Numbered from the stretch's first letter, positions 1-10,315 are shown. The stretch: 64,000 bases of DNA from Coenobita brevimanus (GCA_032717465.1 CM064669.1:44254001-44318000), one strand, 5' to 3'. Notes: generated from the sequence alone by a model not told the origin. Numbers and translations: made by a program.

Positions 1-150
1 AAACCCGAACGTAAAAGTTGAGGAGAAAATCCGAGAGGCGAAAATAAAATAGAGGGTGAAAATGTGGAAAGGGGATGATGAAAACTGAGAACACAAGTTT
101 ATAATGAGGATAACCATGAGGTGTGCCTGGCTGCGGGAGGGTGGGGGTGA
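1..150 (+). repeat. Dispersed repeat, copy 1 (partner 26361-26520)
   Basis: This stretch matches 26361-26520 in the same orientation. Shared landmarks in order are AAACCCGA(A/G)CGTAAAAG, GAGGAGAAAATCCGAGAG, GGCGAAAATAAAA, GAGGGTGAAA and ACAAGTTTATAATGAGGAT. The partner carries an extra insertion of about 18 bp. The window edge cuts this copy. Both copies run into a purine-rich tract. No coding content is recognised. Confidence 0.75.
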
Positions 151-424
151 CCAAGAGAAGCGAGGTAAAGGAGATAGGCAGAGAGGGTCAGTGTGGAGAG
201 AGGACGCAGAGATAAGGGAGGGAGAAGGAGAGTGGGGAGGGAAGATGCAGAGAGGAGGGAGAAGGAAAGAGAGATTGGAGGGAAGTTGAGCTGGGGAGGG
301 AAGAGAAGTGTGGCAGGGAGATGTAGAGAGGGGAGGAGGAGGAAAATTGAAGTTGGGAAGGAAAGAGAGGAGAGTAAGAAGGTCAAGAAGAAAAGGAGCA
401 GGAGAGAGAGAGAGAGGGGGGGGA
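150..424 (+). repeat. Purine-rich low-complexity tract
   Basis: The plus strand is almost entirely A and G, as degenerate GAGGGA/GGAGAG units without a fixed period. Open frames here, rich in Arg, Glu and Gly, are a by-product of composition and are not called as genes. Confidence 0.7.
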
Positions 425-449
425 GACCAATAAAAAGATCCTTAGGGCG

Positions 450-1257
450 GTAGTGTTGTCAAGAGGAAGCTTGATCAATACGTAACCTAAGATTCAGGAA
501 CCCCGACTTTACCCTTACCCTAAATTGGGCAAGGAAGGGTAATAATTATAAGCTTTTAACAGTTAGTGTAGGTCTTGTTAGGTTTGACTTGTATAATATC
601 CGTATATAAGTGTCCGGAACTACTCTTGATGCTGTAATCACCAAAAGTAACTATTAGTTGTTGTTCAGTAAATCAGTTTCATGTGTGTGTGTATGCTGGG
701 TATCGATATGCCAAGTATCAGTGGCGTAGGCTCATAGTATGACTTATTCTACGACAGAGTGTACAAGGGCGGGACTTTGTTAGGGGTAGGTACGGGTACT
801 ATGATGGGTTGGGTTAGGACAGGGCCTGTTAGTTTAGATTCTGTTTGCCTAGTTAACTTAGCATAGCCTGAGTCCGGCCATGTTGGTCAGATTGTGTGCT
901 GGCTGGCTAGTATGATTGATAAGTACAGTACCTTGGCAGTCATTCGGGTTAGGTTACACGGGATAAATTGATCAGCTTTTTCTGGTTTAAACGTTTCTCA
1001 CACGGTTTGTTCCTCAATACGGGTATCATGTGTGTGACTCTGCTACACTCTCTCTCTCTAAGTTCTCCATATCCTTCCTTTATTATGGTGGGAAAAACTT
1101 AACACAGCGCCACAAGTGCGAACATAGGCTTACTAAGGAATTGTCCAAGGTGAGAGTGATGTTCCCTTACTTGAATTCAAATGCTCTTCCCACAAATACG
1201 ATTAGTTTATTAGCTGTCTGTATCGCTTGCGTGCACTGTCGTAATGATTTCAAGTCA
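450..1257. other. Unassigned sequence
   Basis: Ordinary AT-leaning sequence. I see no gene, repeat unit or RNA here. Confidence 0.5.
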
Positions 1258-1345
1258 TTTATTATTATTATTGTTATTATTATTATTATTATTGTTATTA
1301 TTATTATTATTATTATTATTTTTATTTATTATTATTATTATTCCC
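1258..1345. repeat. (ATT)n microsatellite
   Basis: A slightly interrupted ATT/GTT trinucleotide run. It sits at the downstream edge of the decayed minus-strand LINE that starts near 1345. Confidence 0.9.
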
Positions 1346-1862
1346 AAATCTTTTTCCTAGTTTGGCTCACATTCTCGAGTTGTCGGTAATTCTTATTCTG
1401 TATACCGAATTCCCTTTTTCTCCTAATATTTAAAACTTTGCATCTGTCAATATTAAAATCCCTTCGTCACGTCTGAAAATGTTTAATAATTTATCTATCT
1501 CTCTGAATCATCAGCCAGTGTTTGGATGTGTCCGCTCGATTACAACTTTTTTGTATCACAGCGAAATTTATAGATTTTGCCACACAAACCTTCTTCAGTA
1601 TCGTCAGTATAAATTAAGAACAAATCAGGGCACAGAACTAAACCCTGTGGTACTCCATTTGTGACATTTATCCCGTCCGATTCTCTCCCAGTTAGTGCAA
1701 CTCTGTCGACGTTCTGTTAGTTAATTTTCAATCAATTTTTTGTTCATTGCCTCTGGTACATAGAATTTAAGTTTTTTCAAGAAGACGTTTATGGGGAATT
1801 TTATCAAATGCCTTTTGGAAGTTGAGATAGAGTGCATCAATAGTTACAGGTTCATCACATAT
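1345..1862 (-). pseudogene. Decayed LINE reverse transcriptase fragment (CR1-group)
   Basis: Read on the minus strand, this shows broken but recognisable RT blocks in order. ALYLNFQKAFDKIPHKRLL (block A, about 1860-1790) is followed by a frame break. Then come TNGVPQGLVLCPDLFLIY (block B, the GVPQGS region, about 1665-1610), a mutated stretch where the catalytic YADD/FADD should be, and FNIDRCKVLNI (about 1460-1425), which corresponds to the FNVDKCKVMHIG motif after the catalytic site. At least three frameshifts or stops occur. Block identities are from knowledge of CR1/jockey-type reverse transcriptases. The missing catalytic residues make it a dead copy. It abuts an ORF1-type fragment upstream (1864-2169). 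Confidence 0.8.
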
Positions 1863-1863
1863 A

Positions 1864-2169
1864 TCAGTAATATTTCTGCTCCAATCCTAGGAAGGACACA
1901 CGAGATAACACGTTCTTTGTCTTGGACCTGTAGCGCCGGATCATTATCATTAAAATACTTAACAGTTGTTCGGATTTGGTTCGCGCCTCGTCGTTTGTAC
2001 CTACATGCACCACCACAAGCGTACTGTCGGCCGAACCGTATTTCACGTGGTCCAGGGCCTCGCTCACGTGGTTTACTCCAGCACGTGGTATACCAAAACG
2101 CTTTATGTTACTTGCTGCCCTGCCGCAAAACTCAACTAATTGGCCTCGGTCACTGGAGTCTCCAGCCAT
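1864..2169 (-). pseudogene. SGNH-esterase-like ORF1 fragment of a LINE
   Basis: A 101-residue open frame begins GDSSDRGQLVEFCG, continues GIPRAGVNHVSEALDHV and contains VVVHVGTND. GDS and GTND are block I and block III of SGNH/GDSL hydrolases, and this domain is known from ORF1 of several CR1-group retrotransposons. The catalytic Ser of block I is present in GDSS. The Asp/His block is missing because the frame ends shortly after the GTND helix. On the minus strand it lies directly upstream of a decayed RT with the endonuclease region absent, so the copy is internally deleted or chimeric. Assignment to a LINE rather than a host esterase rests on the adjoining RT. Confidence 0.65.
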
Positions 2170-2288
2170 CCCAACCTCAGGCAGCTCCTCTTCTGTGGCG
2201 GAAAGAATCTGAAACTCGTGTTTGTTTTGTTTTTGTTTGTTTTCGTTCGTTCGTCCCGAGTTTATTGCTGTTTTAGTGTCCTGTCTGA

Positions 2289-2291
<3 letters not shown>

Positions 2292-2340
<49 letters not shown>
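2292..2340. repeat. (CT)n microsatellite
   Basis: A perfect CT run of about 24 units immediately before a tRNA-like SINE head. Confidence 0.95.
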
Positions 2341-2342
<2 letters not shown>

Positions 2343-2502
2343 GGAGCGCGGTAGCTCGGTGGTAGGGTGTCGGGCTCGTAATCGTGAGGTTGCGAGTTCG
2401 CGCCCCGCCCGGTGGCTGCTGTGCTGGGAGGGGTAGCGCTCTCCTGTAACCCTAGCAGGGCTATATGATCTGATGAGGTCTAGCTCGGGGATTAATCCCT
2501 TA
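2341..2502 (+). mobile_element. tRNA-derived SINE-like element
   Basis: The first 75 bases resemble a tRNA. The start GGGGAGCG is followed by an A-box-like TAGCTCGGTGG (2352-2362), an anticodon-loop-like CTCGTAA (2375-2381), and a B-box-like AGTTCGCGCCC (2395-2405). The spacing fits the internal RNA polymerase III promoter of tRNA genes. The anticodon stem pairs poorly and there is no proper 3' acceptor strand, so this is not a functional tRNA. A body of about 95 bp follows (GCTGTGCTGGGAGG onward). CT microsatellites flank both sides. Confidence 0.6.
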
Positions 2503-2580
2503 TCTCTCTCTCTCTCTCTCTCTCTCTCATTCTGTGTGTGTGTGTGTGTGTCTGTGTGTGTGTGTGTCTGTGTGTGTGTG
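2503..2580. repeat. (CT)n followed by (GT)n microsatellite
   Basis: A CT run to about 2527, a short break, then an interrupted GT run to 2580. It could be the simple-repeat tail of the SINE-like unit before it. Confidence 0.9.
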
Positions 2581-2719
2581 CCTGTTTCATATTGCTAAAT
2601 ACATATGATATTTCAAAAATATAAAACATGAATTCCGAAAACTTTTAGCAGCAGTTTTTCAACACCAACAACACGGTCCCGATATACACTAAAATGAATT
2701 TATTGAACAGTTAGAATTT

Positions 2720-2825
2720 GTGAAGCGTTCAGTTATCATATTTGGTATTACCGTGCGTCATATAATAGTGTAAAATATCAAAAAATGTGAAAGTTGAGAC
2801 ATGGGTAGAATATGAGTGATGGGCT

Positions 2826-2870
<45 letters not shown>

Positions 2871-3480
2871 CTGTACTGTAGAATAATAAGGATGGTGCAG
2901 CATACATAAAGAATAAATATGACGGCAGAATCAGGAGACAAGATACGAAATTGTAAAGGAAAAGAGAGAACTGATGATATGAAATGGGGAGAAGGGAAGT
3001 AGAGGAAGCTGGAAGGAGGAAGGAGGAGAAAAAGAAAAAAGGAGAGGAGTGAGGGAGTAGGAGGAGATATGAAAGGGGAGAAAAGGAGGATGGGTTGATA
3101 AAAGATAAGAAAGAGGAAGAACGAAAGAGAAAACCGGAGGAACGAGGGAGAAAGGTCGAAGAGAAGAGAGGCATGAACTAGAAAAAATGGGGAGTAGAGA
3201 GACAAGAGTAAGATTGGAAGGAGAGTATTGAGGAGAGGGGGAAGAGAGAAAAAAAGGAGGGGATTACAGAAGCATTGAGGGAGAGGAGGGAGAAACGAAT
3301 TGATGTCGAGAGTAAAGAATGAAATAAACATAAGTAAATAAAAGAGGGAAGAAAAGATGGCAGATAAGTAGTAGGGGAGAAGGCAACGTATAAAACGAAG
3401 AAGAGAAATAGGAAAAACAACTAAGACAGAGATCAGGAAGTGCAAAAAGACAACGAAGACCAAAGGAGCGAGGAGAGAAG
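2720..3480 (+). repeat. Dispersed repeat with GA microsatellite and purine-rich tract (partner 37755-38400)
   Basis: The head CGTTCAGTTATCATAT plus AGTATTACCG-like words (2726-2755) recurs at 37765-37800 in the same order. In both places it is followed by a (GA)n run (2829-2869 here) and hundreds of bases of GGAGGAAG-type purine-rich DNA. The complementary frames, rich in Ser, Leu, Phe and Pro, are compositional artefacts. Confidence 0.6.
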
Positions 3481-3598
3481 GGTAAGATTAACAATCTTTT
3501 TATATCTCTGTGTTTGTCTATATCTGTCTGTCAATCTATATATCTGTGTGTGTTCTTACCTAATTGTCCTTACCTAATTGTATCTTTACAGGAATGAG

Positions 3599-5279
3599 TC
3601 AAGCTCGTACTGTCCCGTGTCTTAAACCATATTTATCGTACATATCCTTAAATTTGTGAATTGTTTTGGCACACACTATTTCATTCGGTAGTGCATTCCA
3701 TTGATCAATTGCTCTGTTTGGGAAACTGAATTTCCGTACGTCTTTATCACCTCTCCTTATGCAGTTTTTTGCAGTGTCCTCTTGCTGATGCTTCTCCATA
3801 TGTTAAGTAATCATTTATGCCTATTTACTCCTTCTCTGATATGCACTTATATAGCATTATCATGTCACCACTTTTCCTTCTCTCCTGTAGTGTTGGTAGA
3901 TTCAGTTTATTTAGTCTTTCTTCGTAGCTTAGGTCCCTTAAGCTTGGTATCCATCTTGTAGCGGCCCTTTGAACTTTTTCAATCTTGTCTATGTGCTTTT
4001 TGAGATGAGGACTCCAGACTACTGATGCATATTCCAGGGTTGGTCTAATGAATGATGTTTATCCTTCTTAGCATGTCTTCATTTATGTATGTGAATGCTA
4101 TTCTCATATTTGCAAGCAGTGTATACATGTTCCGTACCTTCTCGCTGATGTGGTCAGCCGGAGATAGTCTGTTATTGATAATCACACCTAGGTCTTTCTT
4201 TCTTTCTGATGTGTATAGGGTTTTATTTCCTAACTTATAATCCCAATCAGGTCTTTTTCCACTTTTACCAAACTTGATTACATGACACTTGTCCACATTG
4301 AATTCCATTTGCCATGTACTATTCCATTCATGAAGTTTATTTAATTCTTCTTGTAGCTCTTTACAAGAGTCTGTGTTAGTAATTCTCCTTTGTATTTTTG
4401 CATCATCTGCAAACATATTCAGATAGCTCTCATTTCCAGTGTTACTGTTTATATCATTTATATACACTAAAAACATGATTGGTGCCAGCACTGAACCCTG
4501 TGGTACTCCACTAGTCACTTCTTTCCATGATGAGTAGTTTCCTCTTAGTACTGTTCTCATTTCTCTTTTTATGAGAAAGTCTTGCATCCAACAAAACAGT
4601 TTGCCTCGAATTCCTCCTTGATGGTACAGTTTCCATAAAAGTCTTTGGTGTGGTACTGTGTCAAAAGCTTTCTTGAAATCTAAATAGATACTGTCCACCC
4701 ATCCTTCCCTTTCCTGTATTGTGTTTGTTACTCTGTCATAGTAGCTCAACAGATTAGTAACACATGATTTTTCTTTTCTGAAACCAAACTGTCTTTCTGT
4801 TATCATACTGTGTTCTTCTAGATGATTTACCCAAGCTTTTCTTATAAGCTTTTCTAATACCTTGCTTACAACACTGGTCAGTGATACTGGTCGGTAGTTG
4901 AGTGGATTTTGTCTATTTCCTTTCTTGAATAAGGGGACAATATTTGCTTTTTTCCAAATATCAGGTAGTTTCCCTTGACTCAAGGATTTCTTGAAAATTA
5001 AAAATAATGGTTTACTTAACTCCTATGCACATTCTCGTAGTACCCAACATGAAATTTCATCAGGACCACTTGCTTTTCCTGTGTCTAATCTACTTAACTC
5101 CTCCTGTATTACTTTTTCTGCTATTTGTAAATCTGGTAGTATGTGTGGGCATGCATGTTCCACATAGTCCCTCTCATAATTTTTTTCTTCTGTAAAAACT
5201 AATTGGAAATTCTTATTTAGTGCTTCACAAATATCTTTCTCTTGTGTATAAGTGATTCCCTCGTCCGTAATTGATTGTA
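3599..5279 (-). pseudogene. LINE ORF2 reverse transcriptase domain, broken
   Basis: RT blocks are in order: EELSRLDTGKASGPDEIS (about 5110-5055), a TAG stop (5025-5023), then an open frame 4983-4045. That frame holds NYRPVSLTSVVSKVLEKLI, QFGFRKEKSC, YLDFKKAFDTVPHQRLLWKL, SGVPQGSVLAPIMFLVYIND, the catalytic FADDAKI (FADD at 4413-4402) and KDLGVIINNRLS. A shift near 4056 is followed by RPTLEYASVVWSPHLKKHI and then another shift. The C-terminal block SFPNRAIDQWNALPNEIV (about 3725-3670) ends at 3599. The catalytic Asp pair is intact, but the breaks stop a full protein from being made. Confidence 0.9.
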
Positions 5280-6513
5280 TTATGCTTTTACTTTGGGTTT
5301 GCTTCTGATATAGCTGTAAAACAGCTTTGGTTGATCACTACTTTTATTTATTATATCCTCCTCAAACTGTTTTTGGGCTTCCCTCCTTATTCTTGTATAA
5401 TCGTTTGCCTGTTTGTAATTATTATACGCCCTTTCACTATTATGTCTTCTGTATCTATTCCTCAACAAATCTCTTCTTTCATTTGATTTTTTACATTCTG
5501 TATTGAACCATTTCTGTATTTTCTTATCTGCTTCTTTGTGCTGTGGGATGTACTTCTGGACTCCTATTTCATAAAATTCACAGAATTTTTTATATACAGC
5601 ATTTAAATCTTGTCCTCTAAGCTCATTTTCCCAATCAGCTTCTAAGAAATACCTCTTTAGGTCTTGATAATTTCCCTTTTTATAGTTTAGGCTCTTTTTG
5701 TAACTGTCATTGCTGTTTACTGTGTCATATGCTATCCTGAAGTTATAATTTAGTACTGCATGATCGCATTTGCCTAGTGGAGGGTGATATATTAAACTGT
5801 CAGTATCATTTTCCTGCCCAGTAAATATTAGATCTAGCACTGAAGGTACATCAAGTCCTCTTTTTCTGGTGGTTTCCCTCACATGTTGCGTTAGGAAAAA
5901 CTCTTGTACGAGATCCAGGAGCTTTTGGTCCCAACAGCTTTCTTGGCTAATTATATCTAGAGTATTCCAATTTATATTTGTGTTGAAATCCCCAGTTAGT
6001 GTAATTCTTTCTGATTTCTCTTCCATTTTATGTAGTAATGATCTTAAACTCTGAATTGTACTCTCTGCCAGGTCCTCATATTCATCTCTTTCCCATGTGT
6101 TTGATCTGGGTGGCATGTACAAATTGGCTACAATTACTTTCCCTTCAGATTTGTTGATCTCTACTGCAATCAGTTCTACTTGTGATGTTATATCTAGTTT
6201 TATTTCATTGACTTTTAGATTTTTCTTAGTTAATATTATAATTCCTCCTCCTTTTTTTTAAATTTCTGTCTCTTCTCCATATATTGTATTCCTCTAAGTT
6301 TAGTATGTCATTGGATATCCTTGGTGTTAATTTTGTTTCAGTTAGGCATATTATGTGTGGTTCATTTTCTCTGACATAATCATTCATCTGTAGTACTTTA
6401 GATACCATTCCATCCACATTTGAGTACATCAACTTTATCATCTTGTTTATATACTTGTCATGACATGGTTCTACTACCTTCCTCCTTTTTCTTCCATCCT
6501 GTTTATGTACCAC
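5280..6513 (-). pseudogene. LINE ORF2 endonuclease domain (EEP family), one frameshift
   Basis: The N-terminal part (6513-6226) holds KLMYSNVDGMVSKVLQM and IICLTETKL, matching the first Asn and the catalytic Glu of exonuclease-endonuclease-phosphatase nucleases. A one-base slip in a homopolymer near 6245 moves the frame. The downstream frame then reads GGIIILTKKNL, VIVANLYMPPRS, TLTGDFNTNINW (the Asp/Asn catalytic pair, about 5990), LDLIFTGQ and KCDHAVLNYN (the SDH-type final motif). All the key motifs are visible. The domain nicks target DNA to prime reverse transcription. The frame closes near 5280 at another shift into the RT region. Confidence 0.8.
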
Positions 6514-7463
6514 TTTCGTACCTGCAATCCTATTACTTTGTAAAAAAATTTCTTCTTCTCCTCTTCTGATCTTCCCTCATTTTTTGTTTTTGCTTCTTCC
6601 CTTTTCTCTTTCACTAATTCCAGTTCCTCTTGTGTTAGGCATCTTTTTATCCATACATTTTTGAACTCCTCTTTTTCCATAAGATTCTTTGCATTTTTTA
6701 GTATCTCTTCCACAGTGTATACACTCATATTTCCCTAACCTTTTGTGTTCCTCTATGTCTTTACTACAGATTTCCTCTGATACTTCTTTCACTAAGCTCA
6801 TTACATTTGCCATCTCCTTTTTGTCTCTTGTAATCTTGTTTTTTACTTCTTCCTTTTCTATACCAGTGAGTACTATAGATTTGTTTATATCTACTGAATC
6901 TCTGACTAACTTTGGATTGTTTTGGATTATTCTATTCACTTCCTTTTTAATGCTTTTTTCCTCCACCCTTGTTTCTAAGTCTTTCTTTACTTTCACCATT
7001 TCAGCATACAGTACGTGGTTTCCACATCATTTTTGTAGCTTTGCACAGCTTCATTCACCTGTGTTATCTTCTCCTCAATATCACTGCTTTGGTCTATAAG
7101 ACTGCTTACTTGCCTAATTGTGTCATTTTTGAACTCTTCCATAACACTCTCATGATTGACTACTGTACTTGCCATTTCGCTCATTTTCTTCCTAAGTGTA
7201 CTCAATTCCATTGTTAGTTCACTGATGGTTGTGTCTTTCTTATTGGCCTCCCTTCCTAGTTTTTCTATTTCTTCCTTTTGCAAGTGCATCTGCTTCTTTA
7301 TTTCATCAATTTCATTTCTGAAAGCCATTTCCAGTTTGCGTACACGTTCAACCAGTCTATTGTGAGTCTCCACTTCAACCAGTTCTTGGTAGAAATCATG
7401 ATTTTGCTTTTTACCTTTATCCCTTTTCTTTCCCAAATTTGCTTTACTAAAGTATGTATCCAT
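6474..7463 (-). pseudogene. LINE ORF1 (coiled-coil RNA-binding protein), frameshifted
   Basis: The frame starting at 7463 gives 156 residues beginning MDTYFSKANLGKKRDKGKK. It continues into a long heptad-rich coiled coil (roughly residues 30-140, with Leu/Ile at spacing 3-4 among Glu and Lys). A shift near 7000 leads to a frame containing KSIVLTGIEKEEVKNKI, which looks like the RRM-type centre of L1/CR1 ORF1 proteins. A second shift near 6735 leads to EEILKNAKNLMEKEEFKNVW, the usual C-terminal domain. Such proteins coat the element's own RNA. A Cys-rich stretch just past the 6735 shift lies in the wrong frame and should not be read as a zinc finger. Confidence 0.75.
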
Positions 7464-7680
7464 TTTGCATTACTAAAAGTGCAGAGTATGTATTTACAAT
7501 CCCCGTGTTGTTGTAGTCTAAACAAACCTCAGCTGACTCAGCATATTCTTTCGTCTTGGTTCTCTTTCCTGTTTGAACAAGTCTTGTTTAAACCTATTAT
7601 TTTTTTCCTTTTAATAATGAAAAATCATTTAGTCTAACCTGGTACAGAGCTTGACTCATACAAAGATACTAATTTAGGTA

Positions 7681-7743
7681 ATGCCACCGGCCGTGTTGGT
7701 TCGGTATGGAGCGCTGATGTCGCACTTTGGCCTCGATTGAATC

Positions 7744-7748
<5 letters not shown>
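7681..7748 (+). mobile_element. tRNA-like SINE head fragment
   Basis: An A-box-like TTGGTTCGGTATGG (7696-7709) and a B-box-like GATTGAATCCC (7735-7745) are spaced as in a tRNA gene. The tract runs straight into (GT)n and (GA)n. It is probably a truncated tRNA-derived SINE; folding into a cloverleaf is poor. Confidence 0.45.

Positions 7749-7801
<53 letters not shown>
7749..7801. repeat. (GT)n(GA)n compound microsatellite
   Basis: GT run 7749-7774 followed without a gap by a GA run to 7801. Confidence 0.95.
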
Positions 7802-7805
<4 letters not shown>

Positions 7806-8029
7806 GCTGGTAAGATTGTCGGTCTGTTCTTAAACAGAGATAACAAGCCAATTCTAGGTATTCTTGTATACATATCTAAGGGTATTGAATAGGGAGCCAG
7901 TATGAGCTAAATAAAAAGGTAGATAGATAGATGAATAGATAGATTGACTGGTAGGCAGATAAACTGTCAGTAGAAAAATATAAATAAACTCTTTTCCTAT
8001 AACTGAAATACAACAGCGGCAGAGCTACA

Positions 8030-8640
8030 AAGAAATTTGGTTGGAAGGGGAGAGAGAGAGAAGCTGCAGAGGAGGGGAGGTAAGGGCAAATATAAAACTC
8101 TCTGGAGAAAGAGGATGTCTGGAGAAAGAGGAGTGAGAGACGAGGATATAAAGGAGCAGTAGGAAGAGAGGAGAAAGAGAGAGAGAAAGGAGGAGGAGCA
8201 GAAGAGACAAGGAAAGAAAGTGGGCCAGTTCGAATTCAGGCAAAGGAAACGTTCGGTAAAAGGACGGCAAGCTGATAAGGGTGGTCGCGAACGAACACAG
8301 TGGGGTGAGGAGTGGCGAATGAGTGTTTGGCAGTTGGGTGTGACGGGGCATTCCCTTCCTGTATTCAGCGAGTGGGTCAGCAGGCGGAAATTGAAGTTGA
8401 CTTAGTATGGTTTGTGTCATTCTAGATTGGGTTTTGTAATGGCATTTTTGTCTAATGTAATGGTCCCGTGGAATCACTGTCATACATGTACGACTGTGAA
8501 GATTTGGACTGTTTGCGGTCCAGTGTACTGTCATGAGCTAAAGCTCACTGGCAGTCCCCTGCCAGCATTGTATCCTGCCTTCTGTGTCTTATTTCTCCCC
8601 AGTCCGCAGAGAATAACCTTCCTTTCCATATTTTTGTTGT
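8030..8640 (+). repeat. Dispersed repeat (partner 39295-39840)
   Basis: It starts with a GA-rich tract and continues into unique sequence that recurs at 39295-39840 in the same orientation with many substitutions. Shared landmarks in order include CACAGTGG.GTGA, GGAAAT or CGGAAAT, GTGTCATTCT, GGGT with TGGCATTTTT, and TGGTCCC(A/G)TG followed by CACTGT. The similarity stops near 8600/39840. I see no protein motif on either strand. Confidence 0.65.
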
Positions 8641-8669
8641 GAGTCATATTGCTGCCACATAAATGTCTG

Positions 8670-8942
8670 TCTGTCTATCTATATACCTAGGCTGCTTCTC
8701 CCAAGGAAAGGGAGGTAGCCGAGACAGGACGACACACTCCCCATTTACTCATCCATTGAAACACATACATTCGCATCTTAGCCCCAAAGGGGAGAAGGGA
8801 CAAATCCTTACCACATCACACTGCACAAGGGTCAACTGCGTAGTGCAATCAGTGACATCCGCAGCAGGGCCCGACAGCAGAGCTGGTTTACCTCTGCCAC
8901 ATCATAATAGACCCATCCCCTTACCCGCACCTGACCACACAT
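8670..8942 (-). mobile_element. Solo 3' UTR of a LINE (same family as 12763-14012)
   Basis: The reverse complement matches 13748-14010 almost end to end: CAGGTG(C/T)GGGTAAGGGG, ATGGGTC(T/C)ATTATGATGT, AACCAGCTCTGCTGT, then CCTAGGTATATAGATAGA. In the longer copy this sequence lies directly after the RT stop codon, so it is the element's 3' UTR. The simplest reading is a strongly 5'-truncated insertion. A SINE that borrowed the LINE tail is the alternative. Confidence 0.8.
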
Positions 8943-9374
8943 AAATGTACTAAATTAAAATGATAATGATGGTTGATGATCATGAACGGGGGGGAAAATA
9001 AATGAGTTATCATTCAGTGACCGTGATGATGATGATGATGATGGTCAAAATGATGTTGAGGAAGACCAAGCAAATAATGATGATCAAAGTGAAGTTGATG
9101 ATGATGCTGATCCAGTACGGAAAAACTGAGAACTTAAGTAAGAAGCGTTTGTCGAGTGTCTGCAAATGGAACTGGAGTAACCTTGGCGATTTTGTTCGCT
9201 GACTCGTCTGTATTCACCCTTGCCTTTACTCATCTCTTATTTACCCACATATTTACTCGCTCCTCAATCACCCCATTTGTTGATCGCACTGAAGGATTTA
9301 ACTGACTGTGCATTCACCCACAATCTCAGTCTTCACCTGCCTACACTTTGTCACCCTCCCCTCACCCATTGCCT
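8943..9374. other. Unassigned, with a short (GAT)n run
   Basis: Holds a degenerate GAT-rich patch (about 8960-9115) and the diverged upstream edge of the next array. No gene is seen. Confidence 0.4.
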
Positions 9375-10315
9375 GCCCCACCCTTTGACAGACCTACCAT
9401 TTGACCCACGCATGTTACCCTCCCCTTACCCGTTGCCTGCCCCACCCTTTAATAGATCCATCCTTTTACCGACCCATGTCATCCTTCCGTCACCTACTGA
9501 CAGACCCACCCTTTGACAGACCCATCCTTTTACCTACCCATGTCACCCTCCCCTCACCCATTGAGTGTCCCACCCTTTAATAGACCCACTCTTTGACCGA
9601 CCTACCCTTTGACGGACCCACCCCTTGACTAACCCACCTCTTGACTGACCCACTCCTTGACAGACCCACCCTTTGACCGACCCACCCTTTGTCCGATCCA
9701 CCATTTGACAGACCCACGTTTTGTCCGACCCACCCTTTGACCGATCCACCCTTTGACTGACCCACCCTTTGACTGACCCAGCTTCATACCAAGTCGCCCT
9801 TTGACTGACCCAACTTCAGACCAAATCGTCCTTTGACTGACCCGCCCTTTGTCTATTGACTGACCCACCCTTTGTCTGCCCCACCCATTGTCTGTCCCAC
9901 TCTTTCACCACCCCACCTTAAGGCTGTCCCTCGCTTTGACTTACCCATTCTTAGAGTGGCCTATCCTATGACCGACCCACCCTTTGACTGATCCACCCTT
10001 TGGCTGACTCACCCTTTGACCCATGTTTTGTATGACCCACCCTTTGACTGACCCACCTTTTAACCGACCCACCTTTTGGCCGACCCACCATTTGACCGAC
10101 CTATCCTCTGACTGACCCACATTTTGACCGACTAACCCTTTGACTGACCTACTGTTCGACTGACCCACCTTTTAACCGACCCAGCTTTTGACCGACCCAG
10201 CTTTTGACCGACCCAGCTTTTGACCGACCCACAATTTGACCGACCTAGCCTCTGACTGACCCACAATATTGCCGATCCATCCTTTGGATGACCCACCTTT
10301 TGACCGACCCACCTT
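9375..10315. repeat. 16-bp minisatellite array
   Basis: A tandem array built on CCCACCCTTTGACCGA/CTGA-type units of 16 bp, roughly 55-60 diverged copies. Because 48 bp is three units, minus-strand frames show a 16-residue repeat containing GSVKGWVGQ. These frames follow from the array and lack other support as genes. Confidence 0.85.

Larger units (their letters stand above)
3555..7500 (-). mobile_element. Near full-length CR1-group LINE (non-LTR retrotransposon)
   Basis: On the minus strand the order is ORF1 (about 7463-6474), then ORF2 with an apurinic-type endonuclease (about 6450-5600) and reverse transcriptase (about 5200-3600), then a short 3' end. The 3' end carries two copies of CAATTAGGTAAG (about 3578-3553 on the plus strand), which resembles the short 3' tandem repeats of CR1-type elements. 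The 5' boundary is not clear; it may reach about 7650. Coding regions are broken at about seven points (frameshifts near 7000, 6735, 6245, 5300, 4056 and 3780, and a stop at 5025-5023). The copy is therefore dead but relatively young. Group placement (CR1/L2/Daphne-like) is inferred from RT motifs and the 3' end. Confidence 0.85.

Noticed and set aside
2341..2415. Functional tRNA-Thr(CGT) gene
   Set aside because: The anticodon stem and acceptor ends do not pair properly, and a SINE-like body follows.
6577..6760. Zinc-finger-like Cys-His stretch (CIHCGRDTKKC) in the LINE ORF1
   Set aside because: It lies after a frameshift. The other frame continues the standard ORF1 C-terminal domain, so the Cys pattern is out of frame.
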